Shown here: one piece after another, positions 43,790 to 51,691 of the stretch
Layout of the letters: each line of letters begins with the position of its first letter
Numbering within the stretch: position 1 is the stretch's first letter
NCBI RefSeq assembly: GCF_007665395.1
Contig: NZ_VDND01000001.1
Span: 186,001-250,000 of the forward strand
Reading direction: 5' to 3'
Origin: Pseudomonas oryzihabitans
Lineage (GTDB): Bacteria; Pseudomonadota; Gammaproteobacteria; Pseudomonadales; Pseudomonadaceae
DNA: 64,000 nucleotides
Position numbers and translations under genes: made by a program
The notes under the pieces: generated by a model
The model's database searches: none
Told to the model about the DNA's origin: nothing
Seen by the model: only the letters and a program-made list of their open reading frames with translations

Positions 43790-45325
43790 ATGCCCGTCAA
43801 ACGCCCGAGCAAAGCCGACTTCCTCCTCGCTGCCGAAGACCACGGCTATCACCTGAGCGACAGCCAGCTGGAGTCCTTCCTGAACCTGGCCGACGAAACC
43901 CTCGGCTCCTACGACGCCATCGATACCCTCTATGCGCAAACCCTCGCCCAGCAGCCACCCGCGCGTACCTTCAGCAAGGCCGCTGACGCCGATAACCGGC
44001 ACGGCGCCTGGTATGTGAAGACCACCATCGCGGGCGCCGCCCAAGGCCCCCTGGCGGGCAAGACCGTGGTGATCAAGGACAATGTCTCGGTGGCCGGCGT
44101 GCCGCTGGCCAACGGCTCGCTCAGCCTGGACGGCTACATCCCCGCCGAGGATGCGACGGTGGTCAAGCGGTTGCTGGCCGCGGGCGCGACCGTGGTCGGC
44201 AAGTCGGTATGCGAGGACCTGTGCTTTTCCGGCGCCAGCTTCACCGCGGCTAGCGGCCCGGTGAAGAATCCCTGGGACCTGACCCGCAACGCCGGCGGCT
44301 CCTCCAGCGGCAGTGCCGTGCTGGTCGCGCTGGGCGAGGTGGACATGGCGATTGGCGGCGATCAGGGCGGCTCGATCCGCATGCCGTCGGCCTGGAGTGG
44401 CATCGTCGGCCACAAGCCCACCTACGGGCTGGTCCCCTACACCGGCGCCTTTCCGATCGAAAGGACCATCGATCACGTCGGCCCCATGGCCAACAGCGTC
44501 CACGACGTGGCCCTGATGCTGGATGTCATCGCGGGCGCCGATGGCCTCGATTCGCGCCAGAAGAATCCGCCAGCCGTCAGCTGCATGACTACCCTGGACC
44601 AGGGCGTGGCCGGGCTCCGCGTGGGGGTGCTGCGGGAAGGCTTCGGCATTCTGGGCGTATCCGAGGCCCAGGTGGATGCCCAGGTGAAGGCGGCGATCGC
44701 CCAACTGGAACGCCTCGGCGCGACGGTCGGCGAAGCCAGCGTGCCCTGGCATTCCGGCGTGGCGCTGGACATCTGGAACGTCGTCGCCACCGATGGCGCG
44801 GCCTACCAGATGCTGCAAGGCAATGGCTATGGCATGAACGTGGACGGCTACTACGACCCGGAGATCATGAGCTACTTCGGGGCCAAGCGTCGGGAGCACG
44901 CCGATGCCTTGTCCAGCAGTGTCCGTGCCGTCGCCTTGACCGGCCATTACAGCCTGAAGAACCTCCATGGCGCCTCTTACGCCAAGGCCCGCATGCTGGT
45001 CCCCGAGCTCACCCGTCAGTACGACGAGGCGTTCAAGGATTTCGACGTGCTGGTGATGCCGACCATGCCCTTCGTGGCCACTCCCTTGACCGCCGCCGAT
45101 GCGCCAATCGAGGAGTACGTCCATAGCGCCCTGAACATGCTGGCCAACACCGCGCCGTTCGACCTCACCGGCCACCCGGCGACCTCGGTGCCCACGGGGC
45201 TGGCCGACGGCCTACCGGTGGCGATGATGATCGTCGCCCCGCGCTTCGAGGACGCCTTGGCCTTGCGCGTGGCCCACGCCTACGAGCAGGCCCGTGGCGC
45301 CTTCCCCAAGCCGCCGCGTCCCTGA
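43790..45325 (+). CDS. Amidase of the amidase-signature family
   Basis: 511 residues. Ser-cisSer-Lys hydrolase: Lys in VVIKDNVSVAGVPLANGS, the Gly/Ser-rich RNAGGSSSGSAVLVALGEVDMAIGGDQGGSIRMP and TYGLVPYTGAFPIERTIDHVGPM. Layout and wording match the enantioselective amidases linked with nitrile hydratase in Rhodococcus and Pseudomonas; no nitrile hydratase is present here. It hydrolyses amides to acid and ammonia in the cytoplasm. It follows the amiR-like gene after 203 bp, which contain short dyads but no T-rich terminator. Confidence 0.9.
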   Translation: MPVKRPSKADFLLAAEDHGYHLSDSQLESFLNLADETLGSYDAIDTLYAQTLAQQPPARTFSKAADADNRHGAWYVKTTIAGAAQGPLAGKTVVIKDNVSVAGVPLANGSLSLDGYIPAEDATVVKRLLAAGATVVGKSVCEDLCFSGASFTAASGPVKNPWDLTRNAGGSSSGSAVLVALGEVDMAIGGDQGGSIRMPSAWSGIVGHKPTYGLVPYTGAFPIERTIDHVGPMANSVHDVALMLDVIAGADGLDSRQKNPPAVSCMTTLDQGVAGLRVGVLREGFGILGVSEAQVDAQVKAAIAQLERLGATVGEASVPWHSGVALDIWNVVATDGAAYQMLQGNGYGMNVDGYYDPEIMSYFGAKRREHADALSSSVRAVALTGHYSLKNLHGASYAKARMLVPELTRQYDEAFKDFDVLVMPTMPFVATPLTAADAPIEEYVHSALNMLANTAPFDLTGHPATSVPTGLADGLPVAMMIVAPRFEDALALRVAHAYEQARGAFPKPPRP

Positions 45326-45395
45326 GGTAGCGGGGCAGGGTGTCGGCGGTACGGCTGTCGGCACCCGGCCATTCTTGAACTGCAGGAGTGCCTTG

Positions 45396-45977
45396 ATGCA
45401 AAAGACTCGATTGATACGGCTGTCGCTGGGCGCGGCCTTCGGCCTGCTTCCGGCGTTCGCCTTCGCCCACCCGGGGCATGACGAATCAGGCCTGCTCGCA
45501 GGCTTCGCGCATCCGCTGAGCGGACTCGACCACCTGCTGGCGATGTTCGCCGTCGGTCTCTGGGCGGCCCAACAAAGGGGACGCGCGCGCTGGCTGTTAC
45601 CCCTGACCTTCGTCGGCAGCATGGTCCTCGGCGGTCTGCTGGGGTTCGCCGGCTTCGCCATGGCCTATCTGGAAACCGGCATCGCCGCCTCGGTCCTGAC
45701 CCTCGGCGTGCTGGTCACGGTAGCGGCGCGTCCGCCTGAGGTGGCGGCCCTGGCCATCACCGCCCTGTTCGGACTGGCTCACGGCATTGCCCACGGCCTC
45801 GAATTACCGGAGATGAGCAGTCCGGTCGCCTATGCGCTGGGCTTCACGGTGGCGACCTTGGGGCTGCACGGCGCTGGCTTCGCCCTGGCGCGCGGGTTGT
45901 CGATGAGCAACGGCGCCATCGTGCGGGTGCTCGGACTGGCTTCGGCCGGCGCCGGTGCCTGGTTGCTGGTGGCCTGA
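45396..45977 (+). CDS. ureJ: HupE/UreJ-family membrane protein, probable nickel transporter
   Basis: 193 residues: N-terminal signal-like helix ending FAFAHPGHDESG, then HPLSGLDHLLAMFAVGLWAAQ, the HPGHD and HxxxxDH metal-binding motifs of the family, and six membrane spans. HupE/UreJ proteins supply nickel to hydrogenase or urease; with a urease cluster 4 kb away the urease role is likely. It has moved away from the ure genes and sits behind the amidase. CAGGAGTGCCTTG precedes the start. Confidence 0.88.
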   Translation: MQKTRLIRLSLGAAFGLLPAFAFAHPGHDESGLLAGFAHPLSGLDHLLAMFAVGLWAAQQRGRARWLLPLTFVGSMVLGGLLGFAGFAMAYLETGIAASVLTLGVLVTVAARPPEVAALAITALFGLAHGIAHGLELPEMSSPVAYALGFTVATLGLHGAGFALARGLSMSNGAIVRVLGLASAGAGAWLLVA

Positions 45978-46012
45978 TCGAGCCATAGCGACCCGGCTCC
46001 GGGAGCGCCGGA

Positions 46013-46035
46013 TGAGGCGCCTGGCAGTCGCCTCA
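46013..46035 (+). terminator. Hairpin after ureJ
   Basis: TGAGGCG (46013-46019) and CGCCTCA (46029-46035) form a seven-pair stem 36 bases after the ureJ stop, in the convergent gap with the AraC gene. No T-run, so the terminator role is tentative. Confidence 0.4.
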
Positions 46036-46121
46036 GCGGCCCAATCGCCTCCTTCGCCCAGTGCAGCGCCTGAGGTTCAATCCTCTGGCGTCTGCGCTCC
46101 GTGGCGCCAGTGGCAGGGAGG

Positions 46122-47039
46122 TCACGCCGACGCCCCCGGTCGCTTGCGCCGCCGATAGGCGCCGGGCGGTAGACCGTACTCCTTGCTGAAGGCGCGGACG
46201 AAGGCGGCCACCGAGCGATAGCCGATCCGCTCGGCCACGGTTTCCACGCTGTGGTCAGCGTCCAGCTCGCGACAGGCACGGCGTAGGCGCAGGGCCAGCA
46301 GTACCTGGCCGGGGGATTGGCCGCTGACCTCCAGGAATCTCTTGCTGAAGGCCGAGCGCGACAGGCCGGTCACGGCCGCCATCTCCACCAGGGACCAGGG
46401 CTGTTCCGGTGCCGCTATGAGGCGCTCCAGCAAGGGACCGAATTGCAGGTGGCGGGCCAGGGCCACCAGCCCGCCGAGCGGTTCGGCGGGTCGCGTCAGC
46501 TGGTCGCGCAGCACATAGAGGAACAGCAGCTGGCTCAGGCGCTCCAGCACCAAGGCCGAGCCGCGCGAATCGGCGGCTTCGCTGCGGATCAACTGGAACA
46601 GCGCCTGGGGGCCCTGGCTCTGGGCCGCGTCGGCGCGGAGCACCAGTACGGGCGGCAAGGCCTCGATGATGAGTCGTGACAGGCTGCCGGCGAATTCGAA
46701 GAAGCCACACACCAAGCCGGCGCCTTCGCCAGGGCGTTCGGCCAGGGCGCCCATCCGACCGCGCGGCAGGTGGCTTGCGTCGCTAGCGCTGGCACTGCTT
46801 GCCAGGCGAAAGGGCAGGTCGTGCAGCAGGAACACCGCGTCGCCACTGCTCAGGGACTGCGCCGGTTGCCCATCCAGGTGCAACCAGCACTGGCCGTCCA
46901 CCAGCAGGTGGAAACTGGCGCGGGCCGAGCCCTGGGTGGAGGCTTGCCAGCCACCGCAGTAACGGCCGGCGTGGAAGAGGCTGGCGTCGCATTCGAGGCT
47001 GTCCAATAACCATTCGGTCGGAGCACTGCAGAAAGTCAT
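46122..47039 (-). CDS. AraC-family regulator with N-terminal cupin domain
   Basis: 305 residues. N-terminal cupin sensor (FHLLVDGQCWLHLDGQPAQSLSSGDAVFLLHDLPFRL, typical of the Cupin_6 group) and C-terminal double helix-turn-helix (WSLVEMAAVTGLSRSAFSKRFLEVSGQSPGQVLLALRLRRACRELD...SVETVAERIGYRSVAAFVRAFSKEYGLPPGAYRRR). Divergent from the AhpD-like gene with a long dyad between them, so it probably controls the 47-51 kb operon. Confidence 0.92.
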   Translation of the reverse strand: MTFCSAPTEWLLDSLECDASLFHAGRYCGGWQASTQGSARASFHLLVDGQCWLHLDGQPAQSLSSGDAVFLLHDLPFRLASSASASDASHLPRGRMGALAERPGEGAGLVCGFFEFAGSLSRLIIEALPPVLVLRADAAQSQGPQALFQLIRSEAADSRGSALVLERLSQLLFLYVLRDQLTRPAEPLGGLVALARHLQFGPLLERLIAAPEQPWSLVEMAAVTGLSRSAFSKRFLEVSGQSPGQVLLALRLRRACRELDADHSVETVAERIGYRSVAAFVRAFSKEYGLPPGAYRRRKRPGASA

Positions 47040-47058
47040 CTAAGGCCTGGACTCTGGA

Positions 47059-47127
47059 GCAAGGGATGGCGACTTTAGAATATGGATCTCTCTTCTTATT
47101 ACCAAGACACTTGTCGACATCCCTTGC
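47059..47127. promoter_or_regulatory. Long imperfect dyad between the AraC gene and the AhpD-like gene
   Basis: GCAAGGGATGGCGAC (47059-47073) and GTCGACATCCCTTGC (47113-47127) are inverted with 14 of 15 matches around an AT-rich 39-bp centre that should hold both promoters. GACTC (47050-47054) and GAGTC (47136-47140) extend it outward. Confidence 0.6.
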
Positions 47128-47146
47128 CTGCCCTGGAGTCGAAGCC

Positions 47147-47707
47147 ATGTCGCGCCTGCCCATTCTCACCCCGGAAACCGCACCGGACGCCGCCCGTCCA
47201 TTCCTGGACAACGCCCGCCAAGCCTCGGGATTCATTCCCAACCTGCTGGGCGTACTGGCCAATGCGCCGGCGGCGCTGGAGACCTACGTGACCGTCTCCG
47301 GCCTCAACGCCAAGGCCAGCCTGGGGTTGCCCGAGCGCGAGGTGGTGCAGCTGGTGGCGGCCACTACCCATGGTTGTGATTTCTGCGTGGCCGGCCATAC
47401 CGCCGTCGCCACCCACAAGGCCAAGCTGGAGCCGGCGATCATCGCTGCCCTGCGTGCCGGCGAAACCCTGCCCGAGCCGCGCCTGGAGGCCCTGGCGGCC
47501 TTCACCCGTGCGGTCATCGCCAGCCGGGGGGCGGTAGCCGACGCCGAACTGGCGCACTTTCGCGAGGCAGGCTACAGCGATGGCCAGGCGCTCGAAGTGG
47601 TCCTCGGCGTCAGCCTGGCGACCCTGTGCAACTTCGCCAACGTCCTCGCGCAGACGCCGCTCAACGCCGAGCTGGCCGCCTACCGCTGGGAGCCGGCCCA
47701 TGGCTGA
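47147..47707 (+). CDS. AhpD-like protein (carboxymuconolactone decarboxylase family)
   Basis: 186 residues, all-helical CMD/AhpD fold. Redox Cys pair in THGCDFCVAGHTAVA (CxxC followed by the conserved His) indicates peroxidase or disulfide activity as in AhpD. Start MSRLPILTPETAPDAARPFLD at 47147. Its last eight bases overlap the next gene in another frame. Such small redox proteins are frequent in organosulfur and aromatic operons. Confidence 0.87.
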   Translation: MSRLPILTPETAPDAARPFLDNARQASGFIPNLLGVLANAPAALETYVTVSGLNAKASLGLPEREVVQLVAATTHGCDFCVAGHTAVATHKAKLEPAIIAALRAGETLPEPRLEALAAFTRAVIASRGAVADAELAHFREAGYSDGQALEVVLGVSLATLCNFANVLAQTPLNAELAAYRWEPAHG

Positions 47708-48794
47708 ATTCGCTCCTCGCGAGCCCGCTGCACCAGGCTCGACCCTGGGCGGCTGGCTCGACGAACACGCCGAGGCCCTGGACCAGGGTATCTGCGATCC
47801 CGAGGCGCTGCTTCCACGCTTGGCGGCTGGCGATTGCTTCGGCCGCGGTGTCGCGGAGGCACTGGGCGGTAGTGGCGGTACCCTGGGCGACGCCGTGGAA
47901 GGCATCGCCTGGCTCGCCGAGCACTCGCTGACCGCGGCCTTCGTCTGCTGGGGCCAGCGCGCCTTCATCGAGTACCTGCTGCAAAGCCCCAACGCCGGCC
48001 TGCGCGACCGTCTGCTGCCCAGCTTGCTGAAAGGCCAATTGGCCGGGGCGACCGGGCTTTCCAACGCCATGAAGTTCCTGTCCGGCCTGGAGCAGTTGCA
48101 GATCGAAGCCCGCCGTACCGAGCAGGGGTGGCGCCTCGACGGCTGCATGCCCTGGGTGACCAATTTGCGCAAGAGTGGCTTCGTGGTCGCCGGCGCCGTG
48201 GCGCGCGCCGGTGAGGCACGGCCCTTCGTCACCGCCCTGGCCAGCCAGAGTTCTGGCTTGCGCCGCTCGCCCGACCTGCAGCTGATGGGCCTGCAGGGCA
48301 GCAATACCGCCGCCCTGAATTTGACCGACGTCGAGTTGAGCGAGGACTGGCTGCTGCACGAGGAAGCCCGGCTCTATCTGCCCCGGGTCCGTCCGGCCTT
48401 CCTCGGCTTGCAGTGTGGCCTGGCCATCGGCCTCGCTCGCCGCAGCCTGGCCGAGGCGCAGCGCCTCGAAGGCCAGGGGCGGCGCGCCCTGCAGGCCGAA
48501 CTCGACAACCTGGCCGAAGCACTGCAGCTCAGCGTCCGCCTGTTGCACGAAGGCTTGGCCAACGAGCGTTTCATCGACCGGCCGGCGGACCTGTTCCGCC
48601 TGCGCATCGCCCTGGCCGAGCAGGCGGCCACCGCAGTGCAACTGGAGCTGCAGGCCAGCGGCGGCGGTGCCTATCTGCGGGAGCGCGGCGATGCCTTCGC
48701 CCGGCGCTGGCGGGAAGCCGCCTTCGTCCCCATCGTCACCCCCAGCCTGACGCAGTTGCGTGGCGAGCTGGCGCGCCAGGCGGCGGGCGCATGA
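47700..48794 (+). CDS. Acyl-CoA dehydrogenase-like flavoprotein
   Basis: 364 residues. The fold of acyl-CoA dehydrogenases is recognisable: helical N-terminal part, GLSNAMKFLSGLEQLQIEARRTEQGWRLDGCMPWVTNLRKSGFVVAGAV (flavin-facing beta domain) and a helical C-terminal part. It lacks clear acyl-CoA family signatures and is probably an FMN/FAD oxidase or monooxygenase of the DszC/SfnB side group acting on small substrates. Translation coupled to the AhpD-like gene and, by ATGA overlap, to the following ATPase. Confidence 0.75.
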   Translation: MAEFAPREPAAPGSTLGGWLDEHAEALDQGICDPEALLPRLAAGDCFGRGVAEALGGSGGTLGDAVEGIAWLAEHSLTAAFVCWGQRAFIEYLLQSPNAGLRDRLLPSLLKGQLAGATGLSNAMKFLSGLEQLQIEARRTEQGWRLDGCMPWVTNLRKSGFVVAGAVARAGEARPFVTALASQSSGLRRSPDLQLMGLQGSNTAALNLTDVELSEDWLLHEEARLYLPRVRPAFLGLQCGLAIGLARRSLAEAQRLEGQGRRALQAELDNLAEALQLSVRLLHEGLANERFIDRPADLFRLRIALAEQAATAVQLELQASGGGAYLRERGDAFARRWREAAFVPIVTPSLTQLRGELARQAAGA

Positions 48795-49621
48795 GCGCCA
48801 TCCTCAGCGCCCGTGGCCTGGCGATCGGCTATGCCGGCGCGGACGGTTGGCAGCCGGTGTTGGAAGGCTTCGACCTGGATGTCGCGCCCGGTGAGGTGGT
48901 AAGCCTGCTGGGGCCTTCCGGGGTCGGCAAGTCCAGTGTGCTGCGGGCCCTGGCCGGGTTGCAACCGGCCGCCCGAGGCGAGGTGCTCCTCTTGGGCGAA
49001 CCCTTGCAGCAACCCCACCCCCAGGTCGCCGTGGCCTTCCAGGACCCCTGCCTGCTGCCCTGGCTGACCCTGCGTGACAACGTGGCCTTTGGCCTGGACT
49101 TTCGCCGCCAGCCGCGCCTGGCGGCGACCCTGGCTCGGCAACGGGTGGACGACGCCATCGCCGCGGTGGGGTTGACCGCGGCGACCAGGCGCTATCCCGC
49201 CGAACTCTCCGGTGGCATGGCCCAGCGCACCGCCCTGGCTCGCTGCCTGGCGCGGCAGCCACGGGTACTGCTGCTGGATGAGCCCTTCGGCGCCCTCGAT
49301 GAAGTCACCCGCGCCGACATGCAACAGCTGTTGCTGCGCCTGGTGGCGGAGCAGGGGACCGCCACGGTGCTCATCACCCACGACATCGACGAAGCGCTGC
49401 TGGTCTCCGACCGGGTCCTGCTACTGGGTGACCACCCGGCGCGGGTCATCGGCGAGTGGCGCATCGAGGTGGCGCAGCCCCGCACCGAGGCCATCGAGGC
49501 CCTCGGCGCCCGGCGCATCGAGATCCTGCAAACCCTACGGCGGGCGAGCCGACCAATCCCTTCCCTTTCCGCAGCGGAGTCTGCCCATGTGCCTGCACGA
49601 TCCCCGTCCCTCGCGCCGTGA
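48791..49621 (+). CDS. ABC transporter ATPase, SsuB/TauB-like
   Basis: 276 residues. Walker A GPSGVGKSS, FQDPCLLPWLTLRDNVAFGL, signature LSGGMAQRTALARCL and Walker B VLLLDEPFGALDEVTR. Nitrate/sulfonate importer class. The C-terminal extension overlaps the start of the binding-protein gene by 35 bases, unusual but without stop or frame problem. Confidence 0.92.
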   Translation: MSAILSARGLAIGYAGADGWQPVLEGFDLDVAPGEVVSLLGPSGVGKSSVLRALAGLQPAARGEVLLLGEPLQQPHPQVAVAFQDPCLLPWLTLRDNVAFGLDFRRQPRLAATLARQRVDDAIAAVGLTAATRRYPAELSGGMAQRTALARCLARQPRVLLLDEPFGALDEVTRADMQQLLLRLVAEQGTATVLITHDIDEALLVSDRVLLLGDHPARVIGEWRIEVAQPRTEAIEALGARRIEILQTLRRASRPIPSLSAAESAHVPARSPSLAP

Positions 49622-50786
49622 ATTCCTCAAGCTGGCCGCGCTGTTCAGCGCCGCCGGTGCCTTTCCCCTGCTGCGCAGCCTGGAGGCGCGCGCGGCGGCC
49701 GAACCCGATGCCCCGGTACGCATCGGCTACCTGCCGATCACCGATGCCACCCCCTTGCTGGTGGCCCATGCCCGCGGTCTGTTCGACGCCGAGGGGGTCC
49801 AGGCCGAGAAGCCGGTGCTGTTGCGCAGTTGGGCGCAGGTGATCGAAGCCTTCCTGTCCGGTCAGGTGAACGTCATCCACCTGCTGTCGCCGATGACCGT
49901 CTGGGCGCGCTACGGCAGCCAGGTGCCGGCCAAGGTGGTGGCCTGGAACCACGTCGGCGGCTCGGGCCTGACCGTGGCGCCGGACATCCAGGATTTGCAC
50001 CAGCTGGGCGGTCGCAGCGTGGCGATTCCCTTCTGGTACTCCATCCACAACGTAGTGCTGCAGGAATTGCTGCGCCAGCACGGGCTCAAGGCGGTGAGTC
50101 GGCCAGCCGATGCCCGCCTCGCGGCCGACGAGGTCAACCTGCTGGTGCTGCCGCCCTCCGACATGCCGCCGGCCCTTGCCAGCCAGCGCATCGCCGGCTA
50201 CATCGTCGCCGAGCCGTTCAATGCCCTGGCCGAGAGCCAGCAGGTGGGGCGCATCCAGCGCTTCACCGGCGATGTCTGGCGCAACCACGCCTGCTGCGTG
50301 GTGTTCATGCACGAACGGGATCTCAACGAGCGGCCGGAATGGTCGCAGCGGGTGGTCAATGCCATCGTCAAGGCGCAGGTCTGGACCCGGGAAAACCGCG
50401 CCGAAGCGGCGGCGCTGCTCGCCCGCGAGGGCAGCGGACGCTATATGCCGCACCCGGAAAGCCTGCTCCGGCAGGTGCTGGTGCCCAATGCCGAGGCGCG
50501 CGGCCGCTATCTCGCCGATGGCGCCATCCGCCATGCGGACTGGCACGACGAGCGCATCGATTTCCAGCCCTATCCCTATCCCAGCTATACCCGCGAGCTG
50601 GTGACCCGGCTCAAAAGCACCCTGATCCAGGGCGACGCGGGTTTTCTCGCCGGACTGGACCCGGAGCGCGCCGCGGCCGATCTGGTGGATGATCGCTACG
50701 TGCGCCAGGCCATCGCCGCGGTGGGCGGCATGGGCACCTTCGGCCTGGCCGAAGGCTTCGCGCGCCAGGAAGAGATCTCGGTGTGA
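49587..50786 (+). CDS. ABC transporter substrate-binding protein, Tat-exported, nitrate/sulfonate type
   Basis: 399 residues. Twin-arginine leader SRREFLKLAALFSAAGAFPLL followed by EARAAAEPDA. Mature part VRIGYLPITDATPLLVAHARGLFDAEGVQAEKPVLLRSW is typical of the NrtA/CmpA/SsuA-like binding proteins. Start at 49587 inside the end of the ATPase gene. Solute not determinable; neighbours suggest an organosulfur compound. Confidence 0.88.
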   Translation: MCLHDPRPSRREFLKLAALFSAAGAFPLLRSLEARAAAEPDAPVRIGYLPITDATPLLVAHARGLFDAEGVQAEKPVLLRSWAQVIEAFLSGQVNVIHLLSPMTVWARYGSQVPAKVVAWNHVGGSGLTVAPDIQDLHQLGGRSVAIPFWYSIHNVVLQELLRQHGLKAVSRPADARLAADEVNLLVLPPSDMPPALASQRIAGYIVAEPFNALAESQQVGRIQRFTGDVWRNHACCVVFMHERDLNERPEWSQRVVNAIVKAQVWTRENRAEAAALLAREGSGRYMPHPESLLRQVLVPNAEARGRYLADGAIRHADWHDERIDFQPYPYPSYTRELVTRLKSTLIQGDAGFLAGLDPERAAADLVDDRYVRQAIAAVGGMGTFGLAEGFARQEEISV

Positions 50787-51544
50787 AGGCCGCTTCGCTC
50801 AAGCGCGCACTGCTCGGCGGTGGTGGCCTGCTGGTGCTCGTGCTGCTCTGGTGGGCGGCGGTGCACGGCTTGTCGGCGCCGGGCAGCCTGACCCGCCGCT
50901 TCGCACCCGACGCCACCTTCGCCAGCCTCTGGCACCTGTTGGCCGGTGGTGAGCTGTGGCCGCACATCCGGGTCAGCCTGGAACGGGTCTTGATCGGCCT
51001 GGGCCTGGCCTTGCTGGTCGGGGTCCCCCTGGGCCTGCTGGTCGGCTCCTGGCGCTCGCTGGAGGCGGCCACCACACCGGCGTTCCAGTTCCTGCGGATG
51101 ATCTCGCCGCTGTCCTGGATGCCCTTGGCGGTGATGGTCATGGGGGTAGGGGACAAGCCCATCTACTTCCTGCTGGCCTTCGCCGCGGTCTGGCCGATCC
51201 TGCTCAATACCGCGGCCGGCGTGCGCCACCTGGACCCGCGCTGGCTGCAACTGGCCCACAGCCTGAGCGCCACCCGCTGGGAGGTGCTGCGGCGGGTGGT
51301 GTTGCCCGGGGTGCTCGGCCAGGTGCTCACCGGGGTGCGGCTGGCCATCGGCATCCTCTGGATCGTGCTGGTGCCCTGCGAAATGCTCGGCGTCAGCGCC
51401 GGCCTCGGCTACTACATCCTCGACACCCGCGACCGCCTGGCCTATGGCGAGCTGATGGCCCTGGTCCTGCTGATCGGCCTGCTAGGCTTCGCCCTCGACT
51501 TCCTGGCGCGGCGGCTACACCAGCGTTTTCTGCCGCGTGGCTAG
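50783..51544 (+). CDS. ABC transporter permease, SsuC/TauC-like
   Basis: 253 residues, six spans, GTG start overlapping the binding-protein stop (GTGA). MISPLSWMPLAVMVMGVGDKPIYFLLAF and the EAA region LAHSLSATRWEVLRRVVLPGVLG are typical. Last gene of the operon that began at 47147. Confidence 0.9.
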   Translation: MKAASLKRALLGGGGLLVLVLLWWAAVHGLSAPGSLTRRFAPDATFASLWHLLAGGELWPHIRVSLERVLIGLGLALLVGVPLGLLVGSWRSLEAATTPAFQFLRMISPLSWMPLAVMVMGVGDKPIYFLLAFAAVWPILLNTAAGVRHLDPRWLQLAHSLSATRWEVLRRVVLPGVLGQVLTGVRLAIGILWIVLVPCEMLGVSAGLGYYILDTRDRLAYGELMALVLLIGLLGFALDFLARRLHQRFLPRG

Positions 51545-51554
51545 CCTGGAGAAT

Positions 51555-51588
51555 ATAGTTAGCGTGAAACATTATTTCGTCTAACTAT
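51555..51588. promoter_or_regulatory. Inverted repeat ahead of the second sulfonate-type importer
   Basis: ATAGTTAG (51555-51562) and CTAACTAT (51581-51588) are perfect eight-base arms around 18 bases. The 147-bp gap is strikingly AT-rich for this genome, so it should hold the promoter of the next operon; the dyad is a probable operator. Confidence 0.5.
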
Positions 51589-51691
51589 TCGATCTATTCA
51601 TAAAGAATCTGGGTCTTTGGGTTCCTCTTCCTGCCTGGGGCAGCATGCCTAGCCTTCGTCGTATCCGACGCCAACCAGGACAGGAGACTCC

